DNA of 64,000 nt from Gammaproteobacteria bacterium (GTDB lineage Bacteria > Pseudomonadota > Gammaproteobacteria > Acidiferrobacterales > Acidiferrobacteraceae), in the NCBI GenBank assembly GCA_028064935.1, contig JAPTWT010000281.1, positions 1 to 64,000 on the forward strand, given 5' to 3'. The notes under the pieces were generated by a model, which saw only the letters and a list, made by a program, of their open reading frames with translations, made no database searches and was not told the DNA's origin. Shown one piece after another: positions 7,344 to 15,909 of this stretch. Made by a program: the position numbers and the translations under genes. Each line of letters begins with the position of its first letter. Within the stretch, counting starts at the first letter, position 1.

Positions 7344-9194
7344 ATGTCAGACCCAAAAAACGAGAATCTGCCCATTGAGGACTATGCGCTCATCGGCAAT
7401 ACCATAACCGGCGCGTTGGTTGGCAAAAACGGCTCGATCGACTGGTTCTGCGCCCCACGCCTGGACTCCGCCGCATGCTTTGCCGCGCTGCTCGGTAATC
7501 GCGACAACGGCCACTGGCAGATCGCGCCGGCCGACGGCATAGGGACGGTTCGTCGCCGGTATCGCGACGATACACTGATTCTCGAGACCGAATTCGAGAC
7601 CTCACAGGGCTGTGCGCGTCTGACCGACTTCATGGTCATGAACGGCCACGACTCCGAGGAGCACTGCCATCTCGTGCGCATCGTCGAGGGGGTGAGCGGC
7701 TCGATCGACATGGAGATGATGCTCGTCATCCGTTTCTACTACGGGTCCATGGTCCCGTGGGTACGCCGGGTGGGTGATGCGCGGCTCGCGGTCGCGGGCC
7801 CCGACAGCCTCCATCTCACCGCCACGGTCCCCGTCCACGGCCATGATCAGACGACCCGCGCGCGGTTCACGCTCACCGCCGGCCAGCGCGAGATATTTCA
7901 CCTCGGCTACCAACCGACCCATCATACGACCTACGAGCCCCCGGAACCACTCGCCGCGCTGGCCCACACGGAGGCATGGTGGCGTGCCTGGGCGGCACAG
8001 GGCCACTACGAAGGCCCGTGGCGCGCCATCGTCATGCGCTCGCTCATCACCCTGAAGGCCCTCACCTGCCGTTCCACCGGGGCCATCGCCGCCGCGCTCA
8101 CCACCTCGCTACCCGAACAACTCGGGGGGGCGCGCAACTGGGACTACCGGTACTGCTGGCTGCGCGACGCCACCTTCACGCTCTGGTCGATGCTCACGAC
8201 CGGCTACACCGAAGAGGCCGTGGCCTGGCGCGAATGGCTCATGCGCGCGGTCGCCGGCCATCCGGCCGACCTCCAGATCGTCTACGGTGTGGCCGGCGAA
8301 CGCTGGATCGGGGAACGCGAGATCCCCTGGCTGCGGGGCTATGAGGGCGCAGCGCCGGTACGCATCGGCAACGCCGCCGCCGATCAGTTCCAGATCGATG
8401 TCTATGGTGAACTCATGGACTCCCTGCATCTCGCGCGTAGCGTGGGGCTTGATCCCGAGGCCCATGTCTGGGATATCCAGCGCGCGGTCATGGGGTTCCT
8501 GGAGAGCCACTGGCACCTCCCCGATGACGGCATCTGGGAGATGCGCGGGGGACGCCGGCACTTCACCCACTCCAAGGTCATGGCCTGGGTGGCCTTCGAT
8601 CGGGCGGTCAAGGATGCCACGCGCTATGGGCTCGAGGGACCCGTGGAACGTTGGGAAGAGATCCGCGACACCATCCATGCGGACGTCTGCGCGCACGGTT
8701 TCAATGCCGCAAAGAACAGCTTCACGCAGTATTACGGCAGCGAGGCCCTGGACGCGAGCCTGCTCATGATGGCCCTGGTCGGCTTTCTGCCGGCGACCGA
8801 CGCGCGCATTGTCGGTACCGTGCGCGCCATCGAGAGCGAACTCATGGACGATGGCCTCGTCTTGCGCTATCGCCCGCAGGAATCGGGCGATGGCCTGCCG
8901 GGCACGGAAGGGGTGTTCCTGCCCTGCTCGTTCTGGCTGGTCGACAATCTCGTGTTACAGGGGCGGCATAGCGAGGCCCGGCAACTCTTTGCGCGTCTCG
9001 TGGGTCTTTGCAACGACGTAGGCCTCTTGTCCGAGGAATACGACCCGGCGGCGCGGCGGCTGGTCGGCAACTTCCCACAGGCCTTCACGCATGTGGCGCT
9101 GGTGAATTCCGCGCGTAACCTCGCGGGCGACGGGCCGGCGGCGCACCGCGCGCGCAATCAGTCGCCGGCCGGGGGCGCCGGCGCGCGACGGTAG
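7344..9194 (+). CDS. GH15 family glycoside hydrolase (trehalase/glucoamylase-like)
   Basis: The 616-residue protein opens with I-E-D-Y-A-L-I-G-N-T-I-T-G-A-L-V and N-G-S-I-D-W-F-C, the N-terminal beta-sandwich signature of bacterial GH15 proteins. The catalytic (alpha/alpha)6 barrel begins near residue 250 with R-N-W-D-Y-R-Y-C-W-L-R-D-A. One candidate catalytic Glu lies in D-D-G-I-W-E-M-R-G and the second in T-E-G-V-F-L-P-C-S-F-W. It hydrolyses an alpha-glucoside, probably trehalose or maltodextrin, in the cytoplasm. There is no signal peptide. AGGAGA lies 5 nt before the ATG; the frame stays open far upstream but through the merT promoter, so earlier starts are unlikely. Its 3' end overlaps the convergent methyltransferase gene by 37 bases. 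Confidence 0.85.
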   Translation: MSDPKNENLPIEDYALIGNTITGALVGKNGSIDWFCAPRLDSAACFAALLGNRDNGHWQIAPADGIGTVRRRYRDDTLILETEFETSQGCARLTDFMVMNGHDSEEHCHLVRIVEGVSGSIDMEMMLVIRFYYGSMVPWVRRVGDARLAVAGPDSLHLTATVPVHGHDQTTRARFTLTAGQREIFHLGYQPTHHTTYEPPEPLAALAHTEAWWRAWAAQGHYEGPWRAIVMRSLITLKALTCRSTGAIAAALTTSLPEQLGGARNWDYRYCWLRDATFTLWSMLTTGYTEEAVAWREWLMRAVAGHPADLQIVYGVAGERWIGEREIPWLRGYEGAAPVRIGNAAADQFQIDVYGELMDSLHLARSVGLDPEAHVWDIQRAVMGFLESHWHLPDDGIWEMRGGRRHFTHSKVMAWVAFDRAVKDATRYGLEGPVERWEEIRDTIHADVCAHGFNAAKNSFTQYYGSEALDASLLMMALVGFLPATDARIVGTVRAIESELMDDGLVLRYRPQESGDGLPGTEGVFLPCSFWLVDNLVLQGRHSEARQLFARLVGLCNDVGLLSEEYDPAARRLVGNFPQAFTHVALVNSARNLAGDGPAAHRARNQSPAGGAGARR

Positions 9195-9826
9195 ATACGC
9201 GTCAGCCAGATCAGGGTGCGGGCCTCGAAGGCGGGTTCGAAGCCGGCGGCGCGCATCTGCCGGTCGATGGCCGTCGGATCGTGCACGAATGGTCGATAGG
9301 TGCTGCCCACGACCCGGAACAGCCCGGCACCGAGGTGCGCGGCGGCGCGATTGAACCAATGCCGTCGCGGGAGGGTCAACGCGCACACCTGCTTGGTGCG
9401 CCCTATGGCCGCGGCCATAAGCCCCGGGGCATCCGGGTAGCAGCACACGACCTTGTCGAGCAGCGTGATATCCGCGGCATCGAGCTCAGGGGCCATGATC
9501 TGGAAATCCCCCGATACGTATCGCACCCGCTCCGCAAGCCCCTGGCGCGCCGCCAGCGCCCGCGCCTCGGTCAACATCGCCTCGGCAAGATCGACCCCCA
9601 CCGCCGTGGCCGCCCCGCGCAACAACAGGTGTTGATGCAGATACCCGACCCCGCAACCGATCTCGAGCAGTGACCGGCCGTCAAAGCCGACCTCGCGCAG
9701 GCCCGCGACCAGTTGCTTCTGAGTCGCCTCCAGGCCCCGCCGTTCGTAGCGCCGGGTATAGCGCCGCGAGAAGTGCCCGAAACAACGCCCGATTCCGCAG
9801 GTCGTACCACCGCAGCATCCTGCCAT
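9158..9826 (-). CDS. class I SAM-dependent methyltransferase with Cys-rich N-terminus
   Basis: The 222-residue protein has a Rossmann-type methyltransferase core: motif I L-E-I-G-C-G-V-G-Y near residue 55, an acidic V-G-V-D-L-A end of strand two, and a V-S-G-D-F motif. The first 20 residues contain C-C-G-G-T-T-C-G-I-G-R-C, four cysteines, plus a C-C pair after A-D-I-T-L-L-D-K-V-V. This is unusual for the family and could bind a metal. The substrate is unknown. The chosen ATG has GGGAGG 6 nt upstream; an ATG six codons earlier lacks one. The last 37 bases overlap the GH15 gene on the other strand. Confidence 0.75.
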   Translation of the reverse strand: MAGCCGGTTCGIGRCFGHFSRRYTRRYERRGLEATQKQLVAGLREVGFDGRSLLEIGCGVGYLHQHLLLRGAATAVGVDLAEAMLTEARALAARQGLAERVRYVSGDFQIMAPELDAADITLLDKVVCCYPDAPGLMAAAIGRTKQVCALTLPRRHWFNRAAAHLGAGLFRVVGSTYRPFVHDPTAIDRQMRAAGFEPAFEARTLIWLTRIYRRAPAPPAGD

Positions 9827-9938
9827 GCCCACCTCCCGGATCACCGAAGTCTAGGCCGGATCGCGCGCATCCCACAAGCGCGGCCGGCCGCAGTGGCCCG
9901 CCCCACGCGGCACCTTTCGCGGCTGCGGCCGTGTCCCG

Positions 9939-10733
9939 TTACGCCCCGAACACCATCTGCAGGCCGACTGCGATCAATAGGACACCGAACACGCGCTTCA
10001 ATTGCGCGACCGGCAGGTTATGGGCGAGATGCACGCCGAGCGGCACGACCAGTATGGCGACGGTGGTGAGCGCGGCCAGCGCCGGCAGATAAATATAACC
10101 GAGGGTCCCCGGCGGCAGACCGGCGCGGTGCTGACCGGAGAGCGCAAAGCCCATGGCACCAAAGAGCGCGATCGGCAGGCCCAGGGTCGCGGAGATGGCG
10201 ATCGCGCGGCGCATGTCCACGTTGCAGGCGGTCAGGAACGGGACGGTCAGGCTGCCGCCGCCGATACCGAGGATCGCCGACAAGGCCCCAATGCCCAGAC
10301 CCACGCCCATGAGCCCGGGGCGCGCCGGCAGATGCCAGTGGGCCGCCGGACGCCAGTTGGCCACGAGCTGCAGGCCGACCAGACCCAGAAACACCCCGAA
10401 GACCTCCTTCAACAGGACACCGGGCAGAAAACCCGCCAGATAGCCGCTCGCGAGACTCCCGACCAGGGTGGCAAGCCCGAGCGGCGCGGCCACCGACCAG
10501 TCGATCGCGCCCCGCTTCTGCTGCGCGCGGATGGCGGCAAGCGAGGTGAATAAGATGCTCGCAAGCGATGTCCCTATGGCAAGCTTCATGGCAAGTCCCG
10601 GGGCGAGATGCTCTCCGGCAAACACGAACACCAGCGCCGGCACCACCACGCTGCCCCCGCCGATGCCGAGCATGCCGGCGAGCAGGCCGGTGGCAAGCCC
10701 AAGCCCCATATAGACGAGAATCATGACGACCAT
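9939..10733 (-). CDS. TSUP/TauE-SafE family sulfite exporter-like permease
   Basis: The 264-residue protein has about eight hydrophobic segments and the two glycine-rich family repeats, G-M-L-G-I-G-G-G-S-V-V-V-P near the start and A-I-L-G-I-G-G-G-S-L-T-V-P in the second half. TSUP proteins move sulfite, sulfonates or other organic anions across the inner membrane. The substrate here is not shown, although sulfite export would suit a sulfur oxidiser. The ATG is preceded by a G-rich stretch rather than a clean ribosome binding site. It stands as a single gene. Confidence 0.8.
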   Translation of the reverse strand: MVVMILVYMGLGLATGLLAGMLGIGGGSVVVPALVFVFAGEHLAPGLAMKLAIGTSLASILFTSLAAIRAQQKRGAIDWSVAAPLGLATLVGSLASGYLAGFLPGVLLKEVFGVFLGLVGLQLVANWRPAAHWHLPARPGLMGVGLGIGALSAILGIGGGSLTVPFLTACNVDMRRAIAISATLGLPIALFGAMGFALSGQHRAGLPPGTLGYIYLPALAALTTVAILVVPLGVHLAHNLPVAQLKRVFGVLLIAVGLQMVFGA

Positions 10734-11007
10734 ACCGCCCCACCCCAAGCACTACAAACACCCTCTCATACCATGCCGCCATAGTCCGCGGCAACGCGGC
10801 CAGCCCATACATACACGGTTGCATCCACGTCGCGCCGCGAGCAGAGCGCCTCAATCACGGAACGGGTCCGGATCGTTCATGCCAGCTATCACCGAGTGCA
10901 AACCCGAAAGCCAGCGGATCGGATGTCCCTCACCTCATCAAGGACTCGAGGGGGTGAACGACCAAGCCCCGCCCCATACGTAAGCGTTCGCTCCCATCCG
11001 CCAGCCG

Positions 11008-12597
11008 CTAATCGACGAATACCACCGCGCCGTCGCTGCGCGGGTCCGCGCCCCCCGACACCATACCGCCGGCATCACGCATGACAAGTCCCGCATGCCC
11101 CACAATCTCATCGAAGGATGCCAGCCGCGACACGACATGGCCGCGCCGTTCGAGCTCATCGAACACGGCGTCCGGGAAACGCGTCTCGATCTTCACGTCA
11201 TCGGAGGCACTCCCCCAGGTGCGCCCCAAGAGCCAGCGTGGGGCCGCCACGGCCTGCCGGGCATCATCGCCGTAGACGGCGGCCCGCGTGAACACCGCGG
11301 CCTGGGTCTGCGGCTGGCCGTCGCCCCCCATGGCGCCATAGGCGAGCACGCGCCCATCGGCGAGCCGTGCGAGCGCCGGGTTCAGGGTATGAAAGGGCCG
11401 GCGGCCGGGGGCTATACGGTCGGCGACGCCCGTGAGGGACAGACTCGTGCCGCGGTTCTGCCAACAGATCCCGGTACCCGGCAAGACCACGCCGCTACCG
11501 AACTCATGATAGAGGCTTTGGATGAAGCTCACGGCACAACCACGCCGATCCACGACCCCAAGCCATACGGTATCGGCCGGGCCCTCGACGGCACGCCAGG
11601 GCGCGGCGCGCGCGGGGTCGATCGCGGAGGTCTCGGCATCGAGCCGCGATGGCACGAGCCACTCGCCCACGTCCGCCCCGGCCTCCAGGAATCGCCCCTT
11701 GTGACGATCGCGCACCCGGAAGGCGCGCTTAGTGGCCTCTAGTGCAAGATGGATCATATCCGCGCCCTCGCGCGGGCGTCGATCGAGACCGAGGCGATCG
11801 AGGATGCCAAGGATCATGAGTGACAACACCCCCTGTGTGGGCGGCGGCAGGTTATAAAGGGTGCCGAGACTGTGCGCCATGCGCAGGGGTGTGACGACAC
11901 GCGCCCGGAACGTCCGCAGATCGGCGCACGTCACGGGGCTTGCCACCGCCGCGAGATCGGCGGCGATGCGATCTCCCACCGCGCCTTCATAGAAATCGCG
12001 TAGCCCGTGCTGCGCGAGACCGCGCAAGGTCACGGCCAGCGCCGGTTGGCGCAGCGTCGTCCCATGTGCGAGCACGCTGCCATCAGGGGCCAGAAAGTGT
12101 GTCCCGAAACCAGGCTGGCCGCGGAGCTCCTCCAGACGCCCCCTGGTGCTCGTAGCCTGACTCGCGCTCACCCTAAACCCGCCCTCGGCGTACTCTATGG
12201 CATCTTCCAGGATGCGCCCGAGCGCAAGCGCTGGTCCCTGCCTCTGGGCGAGCGCAAGCTCCCACCCGGCCACCGTCCCGGCCACCGTGTTGGCGGCGAG
12301 CGCGCCCCGCGCCGGCATAGCCTCGTGACCTCGCGCCCGATAGATGTCCGGGGTCGCGAGCGCCCCGACCGTGCCGCCCGCATCGATCCCGTAGGGCTCT
12401 CGTCCCGGCTCATGAATGAGCCAGAAGCCGTCACCCCCAAGCCCCGTCATGTGCGGGTAGACGACCGCTATCACGGCCGCCGCCGCCACCATGGCCTCTA
12501 TGGCGCCTCCGCCGTCTTTCAGCACCCGCGCCGCCGCCTGTGCGGCCGCGGCGTGTGGCGCCACCGCCACTGCCCGCGCGCCTCCGCCCTCAGACAT
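11008..12597 (-). CDS. gamma-glutamyltransferase family protein (YwrD-like)
   Basis: The 529-residue protein matches the Ntn-hydrolase gamma-glutamyltransferase fold. The N-terminal part has H-M-T-G-L-G-G-D-G-F-W and G-S-V-L... segments of the large subunit. The autocatalytic cleavage site is probably before the Thr in A-D-T-V-W-L-G-V-V-D (near residue 350), and G-S-G-V-V-L-P-G-T-G and L-N-P-A-L follow in the small subunit. It has no signal peptide, unlike classical Ggt, and the D-T-V variant is typical of cytoplasmic YwrD-like members. It would cleave or transfer gamma-glutamyl groups from glutathione or related compounds. It is monocistronic. Confidence 0.8.
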   Translation of the reverse strand: MSEGGGARAVAVAPHAAAAQAAARVLKDGGGAIEAMVAAAAVIAVVYPHMTGLGGDGFWLIHEPGREPYGIDAGGTVGALATPDIYRARGHEAMPARGALAANTVAGTVAGWELALAQRQGPALALGRILEDAIEYAEGGFRVSASQATSTRGRLEELRGQPGFGTHFLAPDGSVLAHGTTLRQPALAVTLRGLAQHGLRDFYEGAVGDRIAADLAAVASPVTCADLRTFRARVVTPLRMAHSLGTLYNLPPPTQGVLSLMILGILDRLGLDRRPREGADMIHLALEATKRAFRVRDRHKGRFLEAGADVGEWLVPSRLDAETSAIDPARAAPWRAVEGPADTVWLGVVDRRGCAVSFIQSLYHEFGSGVVLPGTGICWQNRGTSLSLTGVADRIAPGRRPFHTLNPALARLADGRVLAYGAMGGDGQPQTQAAVFTRAAVYGDDARQAVAAPRWLLGRTWGSASDDVKIETRFPDAVFDELERRGHVVSRLASFDEIVGHAGLVMRDAGGMVSGGADPRSDGAVVFVD

Positions 12598-12921
12598 CAC
12601 CCATCCCCCAACCGAAGCCGCCCGGCCTCAACCCTACCATGGTCGAGGCGTAACCGGGCAAGGACCGGGTGCCGGCCGCCCCAGGGCATCCTGGTCTTCG
12701 CGGCGGCAACGATCGACACATGAACCGCCCCTTAGCCGCTCCCGCCCCACGCGCCAGGACCCGCACGACAGTCCCCCACAGCCTCACAGAGCTATCGTGC
12801 GCGGTCCCGCCCGGGTAAGCCCGGCGGTACGGCCTCGGTCTTGCATCGCGAGGGGCCGGGAGGAAAGGACGGCCGCGTGTGATCCTTGCAAATTGCAACC
12901 TTGTGTATTAATAATACGAGT
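12598..12921. other. intergenic region before the DUF4143 ATPase
   Basis: About 320 bases separate the divergent gamma-glutamyltransferase and ATPase genes. Most of it is GC-rich with no supported gene. The last 36 bases are AT-rich and hold the putative ATPase promoter. Confidence 0.5.
12886..12914 (+). promoter_or_regulatory. putative promoter giving a leaderless ATPase mRNA
   Basis: TTGCAA (12886-12891), a 17-base spacer and TAATAA (12909-12914) make a fair sigma-70 promoter. TTGCAA is repeated directly one base further on. Transcription would start at about 12921, which is the ATPase start codon; no ribosome binding site precedes that ATG. Confidence 0.4.
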
Positions 12922-14097
12922 ATGATAGTCCGTCGTATCAAAACACAGGTTGTGGAGGCGCTGGAGCGCCAAGCGGCCGTCGCCTTGATCGGCCCCCGGC
13001 AGGTCGGCAAGACCACTCTCGCGCAAGACATTGCCGAGGAGCGCGACGCGCTCTATCTTGATCTCGAGAACCCGGACGACCGCGCTAAATTGTCAAACCC
13101 GGGGCTTTTTCTAAAACACTACGAGGATCGGCTCGTCGTGCTCGATGAGATTCATCGGACGCCGGAGCTGTTCCAATCCTTGCGCGGGATCATCGACCAG
13201 GGCCGCCGGAAAGGTCGCCGGACGGGGCGCTTCCTGGTTCTGGGCTCGGCCTCCATGGACCTGCTGCGCCAGTCCGGCGAGAGCCTCGCCGGCCGCATCG
13301 AATATGTCGACATGCAACCTCTTGATGTCACCGAGGTGGGCGGTGGCGAGGGGGTCTACGACCGGCTTTGGGTGCGTGGCGGCTTCCCAGACAGCTTCCT
13401 TGCCGGAAACGACCAGGACAGCCTCAAGCGGCGCACGAGCTTCATCCGGACTTATCTCGAACGCGACATCCCGCAACTCGGCCCGCGGATCCCCGCCGAA
13501 ACCTTGCGACGCCTGTGGACGATGCTGGCGCACATGCAGGGCGCCCCGGTGAACGCCTCACAATTGGCCGCAGGGCTCTCCGTCAGTGCGCCAACCGTCA
13601 ACAAATACATCGATCTCCTGGTGGATCTCCTGCTCGTCCGGCGCCTGCCGCCCTTGTTTCTGAATATCGGCAAGCGCCTCATGAAATCACCCAGGATCTA
13701 TGTCCGCGACAGCGGCCTCGTGCATGCGCTCCTTGGGATCGGAGACTACGACGCCTTGGCCGGCCATCCCGTGGTCGGGGCCAGCTGGGAAGGTTTCGTG
13801 ATCGAGAATCTGCTGTCCGTTGCGCCGGACGGTACCCAGGCAAGCTTCTTCCGAACCTCGGCTGGCGCGGAGATGGACCTCGTACTCGACCTGCCGGGAC
13901 GCACCGGGCGCTGGGCCATCGAGATCAAGCGCTCAGTGTCAGCCAAGCCCACCAAGGGATTCTATCAGGCCTGCGAAGACCTCGGACCGGCCAAGGCCTT
14001 TGTGATCCATGCCGGTACCGAGCGCTATCCATTGTCGAAGGACGCGCACGCCATGGGCGTGCTCGAAATGGCGCAGACACTTCTGCAGCTGGCTTAA
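12922..14097 (+). CDS. AAA-type ATPase with C-terminal DUF4143 domain
   Basis: The 391-residue protein has a Walker A loop G-P-R-Q-V-G-K-T-T (near residue 25), Walker B L-V-V-L-D-E-I-H, and sensor-like L-V-L-G-S-A-S near residue 110. The C-terminal DUF4143 region contains E-M-D-L-V-L-D and W-A-I-E-I-K-R-S, a PD-(D/E)xK-like core that may no longer be an active nuclease. Such ATPases are common as solitary genes in genomic islands and their role is not settled; links to toxin-antitoxin or defence functions have been suggested. No Shine-Dalgarno sequence precedes the ATG and the promoter position suggests a leaderless mRNA. It opens an island-like region that includes a toxin gene and gene remnants. 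Confidence 0.75.
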   Translation: MIVRRIKTQVVEALERQAAVALIGPRQVGKTTLAQDIAEERDALYLDLENPDDRAKLSNPGLFLKHYEDRLVVLDEIHRTPELFQSLRGIIDQGRRKGRRTGRFLVLGSASMDLLRQSGESLAGRIEYVDMQPLDVTEVGGGEGVYDRLWVRGGFPDSFLAGNDQDSLKRRTSFIRTYLERDIPQLGPRIPAETLRRLWTMLAHMQGAPVNASQLAAGLSVSAPTVNKYIDLLVDLLLVRRLPPLFLNIGKRLMKSPRIYVRDSGLVHALLGIGDYDALAGHPVVGASWEGFVIENLLSVAPDGTQASFFRTSAGAEMDLVLDLPGRTGRWAIEIKRSVSAKPTKGFYQACEDLGPAKAFVIHAGTERYPLSKDAHAMGVLEMAQTLLQLA

Positions 14098-14947
14098 GCG
14101 ACACGCTGAAGAACTTTGGCGCGCGCCCCCGCGCGCACGCTTTGTGGTGAGCACCATCGAAGGGGCTCGTGGCGTGACCGCTATCGACCCCCCACCATCG
14201 TGATGGCTCGCCTAAGGGGCTGTTATCGGCGCGTGAACTCATCCGCTCCGTACCCCTGCCTGCGCTGCCAACCCCTCCAGGGCCTTGCGACGCAAGGCAT
14301 CAGTGCGATTCTTGCAGGCGATCATACCCTGGTCGCGGACGCGACAGTGGGGGCCGATCCTGGGACACGGAATGCCCCTCTCCCGCGGTTGACGATGAAG
14401 GGGCGCGAGATATTGATAACACAAGCCGCCGCCTGGGTCGGAAGCTTTGCGTGGATCGGAATGATCGACACGGCGCAGCCCTGATCGATCGCGGTCAGGA
14501 CCTCCGGGAGCGACCGCTACGCCGAGGTCGGTATGCGCACCACCCCTTGTCGTCATGGACGTCGATCTGCGGGGATTCGGCGCGGGTCTTGGTGCAGTCG
14601 ACAGCACGGCCCGATCCCCGGGCAAGCGCGATGTCTTCCTTGGAGGACCGTGTTCTCGAGATAGCGGGAGGACTCAGGGAGTCCTCCCTGGCGGGTGAAA
14701 TTCGGTCTGAGGCCACCCCCAATGAAACGCTGAAGCCGCAATATAGACTGGCCGCGGTGCACGGATGCCGACCGACAATGGGGCCCGATGATATCGGAGG
14801 ATCCGACATTAAGGGCTGTGCGCGAGGACCCAAAGCCTGAAGTCATCCCAAAGAACGGGGGTTCGGGAAGGCAAGCAACTGATTCCAGGAATTGTGGAAA
14901 GCTTGGTGGTCCGCAACAGCTGTTGTATGCCATAGAGAGGGGGGATT
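14098..14947. other. 850 bases without a recognisable gene, probably decayed
   Basis: Several medium open frames cover this stretch on both strands (for example minus-strand frames between 14239 and 14933), but none has a start with a ribosome binding site or a product I recognise. GC content stays high. It may be the remains of an inserted element or of genes lost beside the ATPase and toxin. No terminal inverted repeats or target duplications were found by eye. Confidence 0.4.
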
Positions 14948-15199
14948 ATGATGCTTCCTGTAAAATTCACTTGTTACCGCAAGTCGCATGTCGATTCGCG
15001 AGCCCAGAAGCATCGCGACCCCCGTCGCAGGGCCGGGCTGCGCCCGGCCCCGATTTGGGTGCCGGACACACGCAGGCCAGACCTTGCGGAGGAATGCCGC
15101 CGTCAGCACCCTCTTACCGCACAAGCGGACATGGCGGACGCGGATTGACCGCACTTCGTGGATGAGGCGCTGGCCGACAGGGATGGCGGGAGGGGATGA
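14948..15199 (+). pseudogene. broken antitoxin-like frame upstream of the MazF-type toxin
   Basis: The reading frame that ends with TGA overlapping the toxin start reads ...R-R-P-D-L-A-E-E-C-R-R-Q-H..., then A-D-M-A-D-A-D, a stop at 15146-15148, and then P-H-F-V-D-E-A-L-A-D-R-D-G-G-R-G. The charged, helical C-terminal text on both sides of the stop looks like one antitoxin tail split by a nonsense codon, and the TGA/ATG overlap with the toxin is normal for such pairs. The N-terminal half shows no DNA-binding fold. Sequence change or a different antitoxin type cannot be excluded. Confidence 0.35.
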
Positions 15200-15522
15200 T
15201 GCGTGGGGATTTTGTGACCGTCGCCATGCCAGGTGACTTCGGAAAACCACGGCCCGCCATGATCATTCCGGTCGACCCATTCGGCGGACACGCGACCGTA
15301 CCCATTTTGCCCGTGATGAGCGCGCTCGTTGCGGCCCCACCGCTGCGCGTCACCGTCCAGCCGAGCGCAGAAAACCGTTTGCGGACACCACGCCAAGCGA
15401 TGGCGGACAACACGATCGCCGTGAAGCGGGACAACATAGAACCGGTCTTCGGGCGCATTCCTGCCGAAACCATGGTCGAGAGTAAGCGGCGCCTGGCGGT
15501 CTTTTTGGGTATTGCCACGTGA
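15199..15522 (+). CDS. MazF/PemK-type endoribonuclease toxin
   Basis: The 107-residue protein starts M-R-G-D-F-V-T-V-A-M, then G-D-F-G-K-P-R-P-A (the MazF/PemK strand-loop that carries the conserved Arg), V-P-I-L-P-V-M-S near residue 35, and V-F-G-R and L-A-V-F-L-G-I at the end. Family members are small beta-barrel mRNA interferases, neutralised by a partner encoded just upstream. The usual V-D-K of the central strand reads A-D-N here, so activity may be reduced. GGGAGGGG sits 3 nt before the second of two adjacent ATGs, which I chose. The upstream antitoxin frame is interrupted. Confidence 0.75.
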   Translation: MRGDFVTVAMPGDFGKPRPAMIIPVDPFGGHATVPILPVMSALVAAPPLRVTVQPSAENRLRTPRQAMADNTIAVKRDNIEPVFGRIPAETMVESKRRLAVFLGIAT

Positions 15523-15690
15523 TCCATTTATGGCGCGGCATGCCTCGGCCCGTGGGCATCGCTCTTAGCTTCCCACCCGGCACCGCGCTTACGGGGTCAT
15601 AAGGCCCCCACAAACAGCCATCAACCCACCCCTTCCTCGCCCGCTGTGCGGCGCGGGGCCTCTTCGGCCGAGATGCCCTGGCACGTATAG

Positions 15691-15819
15691 CTGAAGATCG
15701 ACCAGAGTCTTGTGCGCGACTTGGCGGGCGACCCCAAAGATTACGCCATTGTCGCGGGTATTGCGCATATCGCCCATCTGCCGGGGTCGCGCGTCATCGG
15801 AGAAGGCGCGGAGCAGCCC
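15691..15819 (+). pseudogene. fragment of an EAL (c-di-GMP phosphodiesterase) domain
   Basis: A 43-codon stretch reads L-K-I-D-Q-S-L-V-R-D-L, then D-P-K-D-Y-A-I-V-A-G-I-A-H-I-A-H and S-R-V-I-G-E-G-A-E. This matches the EAL-domain core K-I-D-x-S-F-V-R-D-L ... A-I-V-x-x-I-x-x-L-A-H ... V-I-A-E-G-V-E. The frame is closed by TAG immediately upstream, loses similarity after E-G-A-E, and has neither the E-A-L motif nor an N-terminal part. It is a remnant of a longer gene, beside cyoD. The weak conservation suggests it is no longer under selection. Confidence 0.6.
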
Positions 15820-15909
15820 TTGCCGTGCCTCGCCATCTCTTATCCTGCCCAGGCACCCCGAGTCGCTTGTGGGTCGGCGTGCTTATGCTGCGCCGGCCGT
15901 CCTCAAACA

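Noticed and set aside
14239..14933. Minus-strand frames in the gap after the ATPase that look vaguely like transposase text
   Set aside because: No catalytic motif, terminal repeats or start site could be identified; left as undescribed DNA.
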